Assembly (NCBI RefSeq): GCF_036370855.1
Contig: NC_088099.1
Coordinates: 76,301,218-76,365,217, forward strand
Origin: Dromaius novaehollandiae
Lineage: Eukaryota; Chordata; Aves; Casuariiformes; Dromaiidae
Direction: 5' to 3'
DNA length: 64,000 bases
Part shown: in pieces, positions 43,301 through 56,656 of the stretch
Position numbering within the stretch: position 1 is the stretch's first letter
How the letters are laid out: every line of letters starts with the position of its first letter
Program-made: the position numbers and the translations under genes
The notes under the pieces: generated by a model
Told to the model about the DNA's origin: nothing
Databases searched by the model: none
What the model saw: the letters and a program-made list of their open reading frames with translations, nothing else

Positions 43301-46300
43301 GCCATTAAATGAAAGAGAATCCATGTGGTTAATTTGTGGAATTTTAATTTGTACAAACATACCAATAGTTTAAAATACAAAAAGCATTCGCTGCCAGAAG
43401 GCCCCAGAGTGTTACGAGGCCCCAGAGTGTTATGAGACCCCAGATAAACTAAAATATTAAAGAAAAGAAAAGCCTGAACAGGACAGGACAGAGCAATGAC
43501 TGTATGAAGGGAATCAGTTCAAAGGTGTTGTGCAAACACTGGAATCAAAGTAAGCTCAAAGCTGTGCACTGTCTTCAGGAACAAGATTTAGACAGCAGAC
43601 TATTACTACAGAGGTGGCAGGACCTATTCACTCTCTGCAGTGGGACTTGTAAAGCTCATCTGTTCATTAAAATGAATCCTAGACAGTGTTTAAAGATTAC
43701 AGCTGTGAGCTGGAGGCAGAGCTGGGTATCCCAGAGAAGGTGAATAGCACAATAAATAGCAGAAAAAAAATCAAGTGGCTTGAGGTGCTGCTATGGGGGT
43801 GAGAGTCTGGTTCTCTCCAGACCTCTGCTGTGGAGGACATAACTGACCACTTGCCATGACATTTGCTTCAATTTCCGGTAGTCTTTACCTTTGTTTATTT
43901 ATTCATTTATTTATTTAGAGATTTCAAAATCTAGGAAAATAATTTCTTCTTCACTTACCTCCCTTTCCCCCATTCTCTCTCTGGCCTGCTCACTGCAGGC
44001 TGCTGAGCTAGCCTAAAGCTTTGTTCCTTTGCCTCTAATAACCCATTAAAAATACCACTAAATCCTGTGAGGAAGAATCAGACATCCATGGAAGCAAGGA
44101 CAAGAAATGTGCAAATAAGTCTAGTCTATTGCTTCCACAACCACATTCTCTTCTTCACCTTTCTTAAAGGCTTCTTGTTTGTCACTTATTTTGCATTTTT
44201 TACAGTGAGCAAAATATTGCAGCATTACTATGGAATTAAGTGGACACTGAGGAATGCAGGCATTGCACTTCATATTCTTACCAGTATTTGCATTGCTGTG
44301 GCATCTAAGGGTCTTAGTAATAGGTTGGAGGTCCATTATGCTAAGCACTACCTGAAACAAATCAGAAAGCTCTGCCTCACAGGGCTTCAAATCTACATGT
44401 AGGACAAGTGACAGCAAGTAAATGCAGAGATGCAAAAAAGGAAATAATAAAACAGTATTGCCACAATAGGAAACCTGGAAGGTAGAAGTGACGTATGAAT
44501 AGTTTTGACTTTTTGAGAACAAAATACACTAACATCAGATTAACTTGCAGGAGGGAAAATTCAAAGCAGTTCTTGGTTTGCTCACCCCCGCTATCTTGGG
44601 ACAGTGGGAATCAGGTTTCCTTTACATATAAGCCTAAGCCTGCTCTTATTTGTACCACTATAAATAAAGATTAACTTCTGTGAAATCACTGAATTTATCC
44701 CAGTGTAGAACCAGTCCAAGAGAAGGCAGAGTTAGGCCCTATATATTTTTTTTATTGCTGGAGTGCCTCTTTCTCCCAATGCTATAAATCTACTTCCTTG
44801 TCTTGTGCTATTCTTGGCATTTATCCATTGACTATAAAGCAGAGTGAGATCTATGCAAGTAGGCAAATTACAAATTACTTAGGAGCTGCATTTTTGTCTC
44901 ACAAATGAGTACTTTTCTGACAATTTCTCAGCTATTATAAACAAGCCATTAGACCAGGAAAAGTAACACTTCATCTCCCTCAGCTTGCTTGAGTAGATGA
45001 AAATCAGTTTTCTTAATGTATGAAACATTGATTTTAAATGCTTATCAATACGATTATTAACCAAAAGTAGAAAATAGAAAATTTGTCTTTGTTCAGATTA
45101 ATTTCTTGTACAATGAGCCACTCCCACAGCCAGGGCCACTGAAAATGGAGACTATAACCATAACCTTCTGATTCTTAAGTTTGTGACTGTCAGCCCAAAC
45201 GAATGTTTAATCGTGTAAATATGTGTCATTCTGGGATTCTTCTCTGCATGTTACGTATTTAGGGGCTTTAGAACTGTGTGTTATGAAGTGCCTAATTTCC
45301 ACATTTCTGAACGCTTTCTCACTTACTATGGTTTATTAAATCACAACTTGTTTGGGGACATTTTACTTTAATCATTTGGCAGCTTTTTTGAAGAATCCAG
45401 ATGTATGGATCAAAAAAAATGTAAGACACCCAATCTGGGCTGGCTGAATTTCAGAACTGACACAACCCCAAAGCACAAGCAAAGCCAACTAAAATGGCCG
45501 AAAACTGTCAGCTCTTCCTAATTTGTACTGCAAAAGCAAACACCAACAAAACCAAAAGTCTACTAGGGTTGTGTCTAGCCTGATCATTGCAACAGTTTCT
45601 TAAGAATACTGCCACAATGAATGTGTTGTTAACAAATCAAGTATGGAAGCATAATCATTTTACTAAAACTACTACTTTTGCTTGGTAAACCATTATCCAG
45701 GGATTCTGTGAACACACTTCCACACTACAAAGTTGTATGAGTAGACAACTGATTCGGACAGAATAGATGAATATTGCCCACCAGTAGTGCTAGAGAGTAT
45801 TTGTCACTGTTGCCTTTTCTCTCCTAGCCAGCTGTTTCAGCTAACATTTGCATTGCTAACAAGTATTGAGATTAAATACTTAATTAAATACTTAAATACG
45901 TCTATAAAATAGCTCTCTGCTAAGGCTCTGGAGAAACCTGTTGGCTGGATACTCTCAAAATGACTCACTTCCACAATTCAGCCTTCCCATAAACTTCTGT
46001 GAATCATAAAAACCTTTAAAGAATGTGAACAGCTGTACACAGCAACTATGCATCATCTAGGTATGCATACTTCTTTCAACTCTGTTTTCAGCTGTTCCAT
46101 TTTTTGTGTTTCATTTTGTGCCAACCTTTTATTTTAGATGGTGCAGCCTAGAGACTGCGTTTTTTTATATCTCCCTGCAAATCAGGTCTGGCACAATTCT
46201 GGGGTGGAATAAATAATGAACCTTTCATTTCAAGGAACTTATTTACAAAGATTGAGAGGTAAGTCCAAATCCCTTCTTCCTATGTCAAAGTTTTCATACT

Positions 46301-49300
46301 TTTTTTTTACTCAAAGGAGTTTTCACAAATGCGTGAAAAACAGATCATTGTAATGGAGGAGGGGAAAAAAGGAGAAAAAAGTTGAAATGTGCAAATATGT
46401 ATTCAACCCACTTCCATACCATAATCATAACTAGAAGATGCATTCCACTATTTCTGTAATAGTATTCTGGTCTAGTAAATATCTCTTTGTAGGTTTTGAA
46501 GTACATGTATCCTGGATTTATGCTAAAAATTGTATTTAGATTACACTTAGTATAATCATGGTTGAGTTAGCTTGAAATTCCTGCAAGGTGTCATTTAGCT
46601 ATAATGTAGGACTTCGAATGCATAAAGATCAATCTGGCAGTCTTACCTGTGGATTAAAGAATCCTGTCATCCAGAACTGATTTGGTCGGCCATCCAGCAA
46701 CCAACTGCTGAACTGTTGGTTCCTTTCAATAAGCTCAGTAAACCAAAATCCTAAAGTAGCAGACTCCCACGAAATCCTGAACCATAGTTTTGGAATTTGA
46801 GCATCATACATATTATCTAAAGCATCTTGCAATTCTTCTGACATAATTATGGTTCCTGGAAGATAAGTAAAACATTCATAATGAACTTTTCCAAAGCTTG
46901 CAAAGGCAATTAAAACTTCCAAATGACATTCTGAATCTAATAAACCCTCTTTTGTTGTGCCTTAATTGCACACCTGTTGAACTGAAGTCTTATCAGTTTA
47001 CAATTAATTTGTACAAACATGTAAGACTTGATTCAAAGCTAGGCGTAACAAGATAAAAGACATTTCTTCTGTTATTTTGATCAGAAATAAAGTTATTTTT
47101 GAAAACAACTCCTTCTCCCTCACACCCTATCTATATGCACTATATTGACACTGTATTTCAAATGTGATTAATCATTTAAAACATTTTTATATGTTTTAAT
47201 GGTTCCCCCATACGTGATCAACGATAAAATACATTGTGCAACTCATCTATAGCCTAAGCATGTCCTGATAGAGAATACATTAATGAAATTCACTGTTATT
47301 AACAAGAACTTTGTACATTTCCATTACCTAGATCTCCCAGTAGGAAACTAGTATGTAGAATAAAGCTAGAGGCAAGAATTTTGCTCTTGGCAGTGCATAC
47401 GCACATATTCCATGTGTAGCGCTATTGTCTCCATTTAAATATTGGCATTTACTTCTTCCAAGCCAGCGATTTTTTCTGTGACACTCACCATTCTATGAGC
47501 CAGAAGTTCTCACATCTTACCAGTTTGTCAATAGTACAGAGAGGCACATTGCCCATGCCCTATGATATCTTCTATATTCCAGCTAAGATGTTTTAATTTA
47601 AGGAAACTGGTCTGATAGTCCCCATTCTGATTAAATGTTCATCTAATACAAATGTCCAGTGCATCACTGTACACACAACTGCTGTACTTGCCACAAAGAC
47701 AATATGTGATAGCAAATGGTGGCTCCCACCACAGTACATGTAAAGGAAAGAGTAGTGGTCTGTGTGACTGTAAACAAGAGCTGCCATGGCCCATCCAAAC
47801 ATACCTGTATGGAAACGTGGCCTGCAATAAGTATTTCAGATCTCTTCCTTCCATTGTGGTTGGCTGGTCCCCAAGTTGGGGGAAGGAGAAGAATACCCAG
47901 AAATCAAACATCAGCTTTTAATTTAGAAGAATGTGGTGGCTACCCTAAACACTTGTACAACAGCATCTGCAAATCTGGTACTTTCCACCCTATCTCAATG
48001 GCAAATAGGTTTCATTTTCTCCTAGTTGATAATGACCTGCTCTCATTTATATGCACCTCTTGAACACTGGTTATCTGTTGATATGAGTACTGTTATTGAC
48101 CAAGGCCATACAGCTGTTGTGTAACCTTGATATGGCATTTTTTGATTGGATAGAAAAGACAGTAAGCCACATAGCTTTGTGTGGACTCAGACCCCTGTCA
48201 GCTATCCTACGGACCTGACAACCCACCCATCAGTGGGGACACCCCTGATGCCAACTGCCAGGGAGAAAGAACATGAATCATCCTGGTACCGCTTGAGTGT
48301 GGTGAGAACAATTCAGGGAAAACTATACTGGAGGGGTGGCTCAATAAGGACAAGGAAAGGGCAAGAACAGTCATCATACTATGCATTGTGCATCTGTGGT
48401 TTAACCGTACAGCTCTGATATTTTTTTTTCTCAGTTCTGTTACATTTCTAGCTTTCCTATACTTTTAGCTTTGCTACCTCTTATCTTCTTATACTTGACA
48501 AATGATCTCTCAAGTTCAGCGCGACTAATCCCAGAATCTGAAAGAATCCCAGACGCCCCTCTATTGGCGTAACACAACCTCTCAGGATGTCTGCCCGTGA
48601 TGACTCAGAGGAGTTGTTGAGGTTCCTAAGCCAGACTGTTCTTGAGGATGAGGTATGTTCACATTTCTGGCCTTGGCCACATAGCTGCATAAATATTCCT
48701 AGTGAGTGGGCATCAGCTCTGGCAATAAGGATATAGTGCTGAATTTCAGTACTACAGCACACTAAATGACATCTGGGGGTGTTGAGATGCATTTCTGCAG
48801 CTAAAATACTTTGACAAAAATAAAAACATGGTCAGAAATTAAACTATTATCACATGAGACAAATAATGGTATCATTCTGGAGAAAGGTGATAAATGCTTT
48901 TGAAAAATACATTTGGTATGTTGAATGAATAGTGCAACACCATGCATTTCTCACATTTAACTTCTGAGAAAATCAAAGCATTGGTTACCATATCAAGAGA
49001 CTGAATGTCCTACGAACTTAACATGACAGGCTTGAATGCTAAATGAATCAGACAGGCCAGCTGTTTATAACTTGGTTATCTGGGGACTTACTTTGCAGTA
49101 TTCCTTTTCCAAAATGGAATAAAGCCCATATGAAATAACAGATAAAAAGTTAGTTCAGTTAAACACTTTGGGGCATTTTGTTGCTTCCAAAATAATGCGT
49201 ACTGTAACCATACTGCTTGCACAGTATATACAGCTTTAAAATTATAATTCCACTTTTCATTGCCCTGAATTTTTGCTCTCTTGCTTCCAAACCACAGGTA

Positions 49301-52300
49301 AATCTATCCGATTGCTGTGTAGATAATAAGGCTAATAAAGCTACTAATTTTTAACTAGTGGTTTTAGGATAATTACAATAACTAGTTTTTATTGCTAATT
49401 AAAGTAATTATGTCAAAACCATGTATCAGTAAGTTTAAACTGTCTGTTGGTCTGTTTTTAGGGTTACTCATTCAATAGATGTAAAGCTTTGTATGGACTG
49501 CATCAGAATTTGTATTATTTCATGCAGTAGCCCCTTTTCACTATCACACCTACCTTGATTGGGATCTGAAGATTGTGAAATTTGTAAAATCTGAATTTGG
49601 ATCTACATTTTGAAGTTTACATTTGGGAAAGCCTGCACGTGAGTTAGAAAACAAAAATATCACATCTAGATGAGCAGATCAAGTTAGAAATGAAGGAACA
49701 TTCTTAAACAGAAAAAAAACCATGTCACAGTCTGATTCACTACCCACGGGCACAGGTGTGAATCAAGAAAAACCAGAATAATTATATAGGATATAAATGA
49801 GATGAGAAGAAGCTAATTTCTCCATCAAGTGCAGTTAGTCAAGAGCTGACATAATTATAGTGGAATTGGAGACCATCCCTTGAAGACAAGGTTTCCCAGA
49901 TAATGAGTCCGGGCAGAATATTGTCCTCTGCATAGCCAGCCTTAATCATACATGGAGGATGGATCTAAGTGAAAGCATCAATCCATTTTGACTGTCACAG
50001 TTACAACCAGAGCAAGCTGATCTTTCCAGTCTTTAATCCCCACTCAAGTTTACCTTCCAAGCAACAGGGCATCATCAGACCATTCTACATGGTCCTGTCA
50101 CTCGTTGCCTCTACCACCTAGCTGCAACTCACTCTTCTTTGTTGGAAATGTTGACCAGACAAGCCCAACTTGCATGTCACTTCATAAGCTTTCCTCCCTC
50201 TCTGCCTTATGCCAATGGCTAGCTTGTATGTGCTTTCCCCAAAGAAAGCATTAATCACTGCATCCAAAGGTACAAGACATTGTTTTTATCTCTTACTATG
50301 TATAAAACCCAATATATGTGTTTCCCATACCTAAACCTTAATCTTTTCTTTGCACTTTTCAGTTTGTTCCTTTTAGCTCAGTGAACACCACTGCTGTGCT
50401 GAAAGAAATCAACTTATCTGCTTCAGCCAGCTTTTGGTGTATTTCCTTTTATCTTCACTTGCAGTACTTGAGCACTTCAGCATTTGGAGATGCTCCTGGG
50501 AAACTCTCAGAAACCCATTTAATCCACCTTGCTGTTTTAATGGCCAGATCCTCAACAATTTAGGACCTTCTTTTCTCCCTGGTCTCCAGAACAGGAAGAG
50601 CAAATCAGGCAACAGAGCTCTACAATTCACAACACTCCCTATTTTTAATTTGTAGACTGTGGTAGTCTCTTCAGCTGCACCTAACCTGTACTCCTGTTCT
50701 GTTTTCTGTTTCTTCCCCACCTTTCTTCTCTGAAGATTCTTGGAGAATCCTCTGAATTAACTATTCAAGTCAGGAGAGAGAAAATGAATTGAGCAACCTG
50801 AGCTGCATGTGATTTTTTTTACATACAAAAGCACATAAATCTGACATTTGCTGCAACAGCTTATTCCTCCAGCCAGTAAGAAGGCAATTTCAAAGAAACC
50901 ACATACAGTCTAGCCTTGCAAACTGTTCTGAAAACTTACCAGCTCTAGTACCAAATGCACTTGCCTACGCCCACCATAAGGACTGAAAATAACATTTTTA
51001 AAGCAATAATTTGAAAATGAAAATCCATGCACATGCACCCCAAAAGCAAAAAGCAATACAAATCACTACCCGAAGCTAGAGTAATTCAATGGACAGACAA
51101 ACTGTTTTCTGTAGTTTGTCCTAAATTTGTATAGTGTGCATCTAAGCAGTTTTCCTAGACAGCATCATGGCAAACGTAAGTAACATTTATTAAGAAGTCC
51201 AGAAATAATGTTATACTTCATAAAAGATAACAGGAGGCATCCTAGCATCCTTATCAGAATGGTAGGTAAATTATGGATTAGAATTGTTGAGCCAAGAGTA
51301 AGTACGCCATAAGACACACTAGACTCATCTCCTCCATTCCTCAGCTGAATTCCTCATTGTTACGTTCCACTAATACCTTCACTGAGTGTATTTAATCATC
51401 TTCAAATGAAGTATTCACCCTAAAGTGGAATACACAGATGATCCCTACAGGCCTTCCACAGACACCCTGTAAGAATCAGTAAGGGAAAAGCCCAAGATCT
51501 TTCAGTCTAAAAGTCTATGACCATAATCAGTAGGCCAAACTAAAATTTTATTAGTCTTAGCAGAATCAAATCATTATTATTCTGGGCAGAACTTAGCAGT
51601 TTTAGTGTCCTCAGTTTTGCAGACAATTTGAAGAAGTCAATACTCTCCCCATTTCTGGGAAACTCTTTCATGTGTGCTTTGGCAAGACTAGTTTGCTGAG
51701 CTTCAGTTTCTCCCCACACAGAATAGAGTAAATTAGTGCCTAGTTCTTCAGGCTCTTCTGAAGTTCAGTTATATTCCCCCTTGCAAGGTAATACATACAA
51801 TGATGTGAATTCACTTGCAGGAACAAGATGTAAATTCTACTGCCAAGATCATAGTATTCTGAGTAAAAAAAAATAAGGAATCTTTATCTTATTCTTTCAG
51901 AGGCTGAACATAAGTTTGTGCAGATGACCTACGAATTCTAAGTGATAGCTGTTATGCACACAGAAATACATGCCACTTCACGTCTGCATGAAGTTCTGAG
52001 TTTCAACGTATTCTCTTACGAATAACCATAAGGAAACACCTAAAGCCAACACACTGGCTAGAAATGCAGTATAAACATGGTAATGAGCTCAAAGCAAGTG
52101 ATTAATAAGTTTTTAATAATATGCCAAATCCATGAGTGAGATACAGGGACACTAGTGAAATGCACCAGTATTCCTGAAGATCTGGTTATTAATACTATGG
52201 GACTTCTAGATTTGTCTGAATTACAATGTTCCAAAGATATTAGAAACACACATGAAAATGCATGACTTTATTCTCCAATACCTTCTCTCTCAATAGTCTC

Positions 52301-55300
52301 ATTTACATTATCTCACACTTTTCAAGCTGGCATAAACATATGCTTGAAACATGCTAGTATACTAATATTCATGAGTTTCCATGAGTATAACCCATGCATT
52401 ATTTATGGGAGAGGCACACGGTATATGCCTGTTTGGGTAAAAAAAGAGGGCAAACAGCAAAGTCCTCTCTCCCCTTAATAATATCCTTGTTCCTCACCTT
52501 TTTACCAAAAGCTCTGATTCCCTTCGCTTTTAGTGTAGGATGTAATTATCTGTGTAGATGTAGTTATTTGTGAACTTTTTCAAATACTGGTGTGTGAGTT
52601 ATATACCATGTACATTATATGCATGAAAATATGCTAGCCTTGTAACATTATAGGTGCTAAATTGTAGTTGCAGTGGAAAGTTTGCTTAAGTCTGGTAGAG
52701 TTTTTCCATAATGAATACCATGGTGACTTCTGAAGTTACCATTTCTATTGATTTCATTCCTTTTGCCTTCTATGTTGGTTCTATGTCTGCCATAGGTATT
52801 TGTACAATGTGTCTTGTAAGGAACAAAAACTGTGGGCCAGCAAGCTGTGGAAACAAATCTTATCATATTACAGGTCATGTAAAAGCTTTCAGTGGGATTG
52901 CTGTATTCTCAGGAAATATATTAACAGGAAAAGGACTTCTTTCTCCTAACTCTGTAAGGACTGTATAAGTAACAGTGGGAGTTCTATGATCATGTGACAC
53001 ATATATAACATGAAAGTGTAATAAATCTAAGGTTTCCTGCATGGCTTTAATTTGTCTCGAAGGAGGCAGTTCCAAAAGTTTAGTTTGAAAACACAAAATT
53101 GTAAGTTACCAGAAACAAATGCCAAGTGGATGTAGTGTTATGACAAAAGTAGAATATAGGACATACTCATAAATAAATGAGTAAAGCATTTGTTTCTTTC
53201 CCATATATTTACATGACAGGCCCTTAAACAGAATACTAAGTAGGTTTAAAAAAGCATAGGTTGAAAAAAGCATAAAATAAATCCATATTAAAAGCTGTGT
53301 GTATTTCCATTGCCAAAGGTTCAATATCAACTTCCACGGCCACCAGCATGCTCCACTACTGAGATTCATGGAAGCTGCTCAAGGGGGACTAAGGAGAACT
53401 CCCACAAAAATCTGTCTTCTCACTCTGTTCACTGACAGAGGGCACATTTGGGTGCCCTCTAAACACTTAACACACCTGTTTCAGTGCATGGAGGAATTAA
53501 GAGACTCCTCTATCTCACAGACAGGTCATACTTGGTTCCACTCTACTCAGACAAACTCTAACAGGGACTAGGAATGATTGGAAGGGCCATTACATTTTAT
53601 TGCATCTAAAGACAATATCTTCATTAGTGGGAGAGGTAATCTGAAGTGCCTATTCCACAGCAAACGGCTATAGTATTAGTACTCTGGTGCTAGAAACATC
53701 TACCCTTCCACTGGAGCAAGGTAAGGTACATCTACAGGAACTCTACAGCTGGTATTGCTGTTTTTACAGAGAATATGGTCACAATCTAGCATGGATCCAA
53801 GACTTGCTGTTTATATCCCATTAGGATCCAAAGTTCTGCTTCAGGCCCCATGTCTTACTACTCCCAAATGAAAAGATCAGAACACAGCTCCTTCCTTGTC
53901 TCTAAACTGATTGTTCCATTTGGAATAAAGCCTCTACTTAGGTCACTTCAGAAGACAGTCATCATTGCTGCTACCTGATTTATGTGAAGCTCTGTATTAC
54001 TCCAACTGTGAAATAAATTCTAGGCAATTGGTAAGTAATTAAAACAGAACTAATAGTTGTGACATAACAGAGAACTAATAGTTGAGACATAACATATAAA
54101 GCAAAACTACAGTCTAATTATTACAATTTGATCCAAAAAAGTATCCATCTGGACAGCAAAATCTATTGGTGGAGATGCAGGCTTGTGGGACGTGCTTGCC
54201 AATAAATACATTGGAGACATCCTGAGCATCCTCAACCTTTCCCAAAGCTGAGCACTGCTTAATCTGCCCTCTGGACAGAGGAACAAAACTACCTCTGCTA
54301 ATTCCCTCAGCATCACTCCTGTTCAGCTGCACACGGGCTCTCACTGAGGAGGGCATCAAATTAGTTTCAAACATACTCAGCAAGCAATAAGCAAAAATGA
54401 CGAAGTCCATCTACTCATATCCAACCTACAGAATCAAATATTTAGACCTCCTTTCACAAAGGTACATGACACAACATTAAGATACCCTATATTCTTAAAT
54501 ATAATATTTGTTTGAAAGTTTGATATGCTATAAGCAGCTGCTCAGGCCTTAATGGGCTCATGAAGCCAGAGCCAGATGCATCATCAGGGCAGATGTCCAA
54601 ATTCCCAAGACCTGTTTGAGCAGGCAGATCAGTTTATCTTACTGTAAAGAAAAATGAGCACATCAACTGACTTGAGATTCTACCTGACTCACTTAGAAAG
54701 CTTTGCGGGAGAATCAACCATAAGACAGCTTGGGGTTTTCCCCCTTGTTGAGCCAAGACAGAGTGCCTAAACTTTCTTTCCACCCCCTACTTAAAGCATT
54801 ACCACATACACTTGATATATCATGAATCTGCCAGGAGCCATTAATCACTATTGTTAACTACACATCCAATTTTGTTTTCAGAGTGATTTTTCACTGTGCT
54901 TGTCCCTTAACTTGCCTGTCCCTTAGAAAATTATAATGTTTAAGAAGATTATACAAAAGTTACAGCATTAACTTGATTAAACATCTGGTACAGGACTATG
55001 CCCACTGTGGAACTAAGTGCAAATAAATTACGTTATTCATTCACCCTGTGCAGACAATTGTACATTTTGAGACTTTAAACATATTTGTCATGATCAAGGA
55101 AAGACTAATTCTTTTTCACACAGAAAGAATTATTTCAGTTAACTTGCAGAGGAACTCTATGCACATACACAAGCGAACTTTCAGCTTGATTCTGAAAGAG
55201 AGGACAATTGCTTCTTTTAGCTTGGTCTTTGCATAGGTTATTACAGGATACAGGGTCTAATTAGCCTTGGGTACATTTATAAACCTCTTTCCTAGATGCA

Positions 55301-56656
55301 GATTATAGGCATGGTATTTCTGAAGTGTGCATTGTTGCTTCCGGGAATCATACAAATGATAGGAAAATCCCTTTTGATTCTTATGTAACAAAAATACAAA
55401 TTAAAAAAATCTTCCTTCAGACTTGACTTACTGTCAAGAAACTGGAAAAGAGCAGTAAGAGAGATCACAGTACTGCCGTTACCCGTATCAGATGGAACTG
55501 CTTTTGAGGCACTCTTACCTTCTCCCTACAGGGTATAGCTTGCATCTGTCAGATGTTTCGTACCTCTCTTAATCTGGAGAACAGCAGACTTGGGTGATAT
55601 CTTAACCCATGGAACTGAACACTTCCTGCTACATTTTCATTTATTGCCAAATCTTCTTTCAACTTAAGAAGAAGCTTGGCTGAACAACATTATATTCTTC
55701 TTCATGGCTATTTCAGCTCTTACAGATGAGCAAAATGGGAAGTAAAAATAGAAAAGCAGATGGTAACATCATCATCCCTTCTTTTCGCTCACTCCATTTC
55801 TGATCAAATTTCCCACCTGCCTCTGACCTCCTGTACAGTGAATTTATATTAACTGCATTCACCATTGCTTACTTTCAGCCAAACACTTCTGCCTCCAAGA
55901 GACAGCGTGCTGCTGCCTACCTCCCATGATGGCTAAAAGCATATCCCTCTCATTGTCTTTTGACTGCCTCCCCTACTGACTTGAGATTCCATTCAGAGCC
56001 ATCCTATTTGGTACAACCAGTTTCATAAACCTTGCAAAACTCATCTGAAATTAGAGTCTTTACCACCTGGCCTTCTGAATACTCTGTCTCTCAGTTGCCT
56101 AGTAGCAACACTTCCCCCCTTGTTCTATATCATTATGTCTCAATTTAATTTGGTATATGACTGTGGCATGTGACCTGTGGAACTAACCAAGCAATTCATC
56201 TCCTCTTAGCTCTGCAAAATCCTAGAGAGACTAACAGAAGTGTAGCAGTGCTGCTGGACATACTGAACTGCAATACTGGAGCACATACATATGGAATAAA
56301 TAAAAGTGGAGTGTCTTTAGAGATGCCATCAGGAAGCTTTAAGAGCTAGAGTAAGTGGCAATATGATAGAAAAAAATGGGGAGAGAAAGAGAAGAAGGAG
56401 GATGGAAGGAGCAAGAGGAAGACAGGGAGGGAGGGAAGGAAAATATTTATTCAGTAATATATTATTGCCTTTTGCAAAAAATATTGCATCTTAATTAGTA
56501 TCATACTTCATACTGTAACTTACCATCTATAGCCAGTTTGAGATTGATCAGTGTAGCTCGAACTCTTGATATAACACGTTGCATGTGGTCAATTTCTTGA
56601 CGCAGAAATATATTCATCGGTTGAATATCTCCCATCTTCCACAGCTGGGCTTTCAC
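40106..56656 (-). CDS. axonemal dynein heavy chain, DNAH5/DNAH8 group, last four exons
   Basis: Heavy-chain ATPase of ciliary/flagellar dynein arms; the visible part is the C-terminal domain after the motor ring. Exons in transcript order are 56524-56656, 46647-46855, 41540-41761 and 40106-40324. All have AG/GT borders, and the phases join without a break into 260 residues and a TAG stop. Hallmarks are [95 protein letters not shown] and the ending [13 protein letters not shown]. The two-residue junctions across exons, such as NPQ|GFLTAM, are characteristic of the family. The wording of the C-terminus is of the outer-arm gamma type (DNAH5/DNAH8), but which paralogue it is cannot be decided here. 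The remaining roughly 4,300 residues lie beyond the window's end. Confidence 0.9.
40325..41539 (-). other. last dynein heavy chain intron
   Basis: About 1.2 kb with consensus borders. The open frames at 40489-40905 (minus) and 40613-40891 (plus) are mutual shadows without recognisable motifs. Confidence 0.85.
41540..41761 (-). CDS. dynein heavy chain exon (second from last)
   Basis: Acceptor TCTTCTTAG precedes 41761 and donor GTAAGG follows 41540, giving 74 whole codons. It starts [22 protein letters not shown] and ends [14 protein letters not shown]. Two short stretches, MNLA after TTR and ADIGG before VYIYG, look like small insertions compared with my memory of DNAH5. Confidence 0.92.
43400..43442. 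repeat. 18-bp tandem repeat, about 2.4 copies
   Basis: GGCCCCAGAGTGTTACGA at 43400-43417 is repeated with one change at 43418-43435, followed by a partial third copy. Confidence 0.9.
45871..45899. repeat. 12-bp tandem repeat
   Basis: ATTAAATACTTA occurs twice without change (45871-45882, 45883-45894), followed by a partial copy. Confidence 0.85.
46647..46855 (-). CDS. dynein heavy chain exon (third from last)
   Basis: Acceptor TATCTTCCAG precedes 46855 and donor GTAAGA follows 46647. The 209 bases take two split bases from the previous exon and end on a whole codon. They encode (G)[24 protein letters not shown] and continue through [12 protein letters not shown] to [10 protein letters not shown]. 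The antisense open frame runs further upstream to 46922, but that extension is intronic. Confidence 0.92.
46856..56523 (-). other. dynein heavy chain intron
   Basis: About 9.7 kb. The flanking exon phases fit exactly (one base plus two bases completing glycine), so no exon needs to lie here. Contains a 25-bp tandem pair at 54046-54095 and a polypurine tract at about 56367-56441. Overlapping open frames at 47593-48063 were inspected and look like chance. Confidence 0.8.
54046..54095. repeat. 25-bp tandem duplication
   Basis: Two adjacent 25-bp units beginning AGAACTAATAGTTG, differing at two positions, in a dynein intron. Confidence 0.85.
56524..56656 (-). CDS. dynein heavy chain exon (fourth from last)
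   Basis: Transcribed from 56656 down to 56524. Acceptor TTGTTTAG precedes GTGAAAGCC, and donor GTAAGT follows 56524. It encodes [20 protein letters not shown], then [20 protein letters not shown] and LAID, with one split base completed by the next exon to glycine. It lacks an ATG-initiated frame of its own and was read directly by reverse complement. Confidence 0.9.

Larger units (their letters stand above)
41762..46646 (-). other. dynein heavy chain intron
   Basis: About 4.9 kb. Contains small tandem repeats at 43400-43442 (18-bp unit) and 45871-45899 (12-bp unit). Nothing exon-like was recognised. Confidence 0.85.

Noticed and set aside
47593-48063. Overlapping open frames on both strands, one with hydrophobic stretches
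   Set aside because: Both strands are open at once in a stop-poor stretch, no family is recognised, and the region is inside a dynein intron.
54107-54410. Cysteine-containing minus-strand frame (about 98 codons) as a possible extra dynein exon or small secreted protein
   Set aside because: It does not resemble dynein, the flanking dynein exons join exactly without it, and there is no signal peptide with a regular cysteine pattern.
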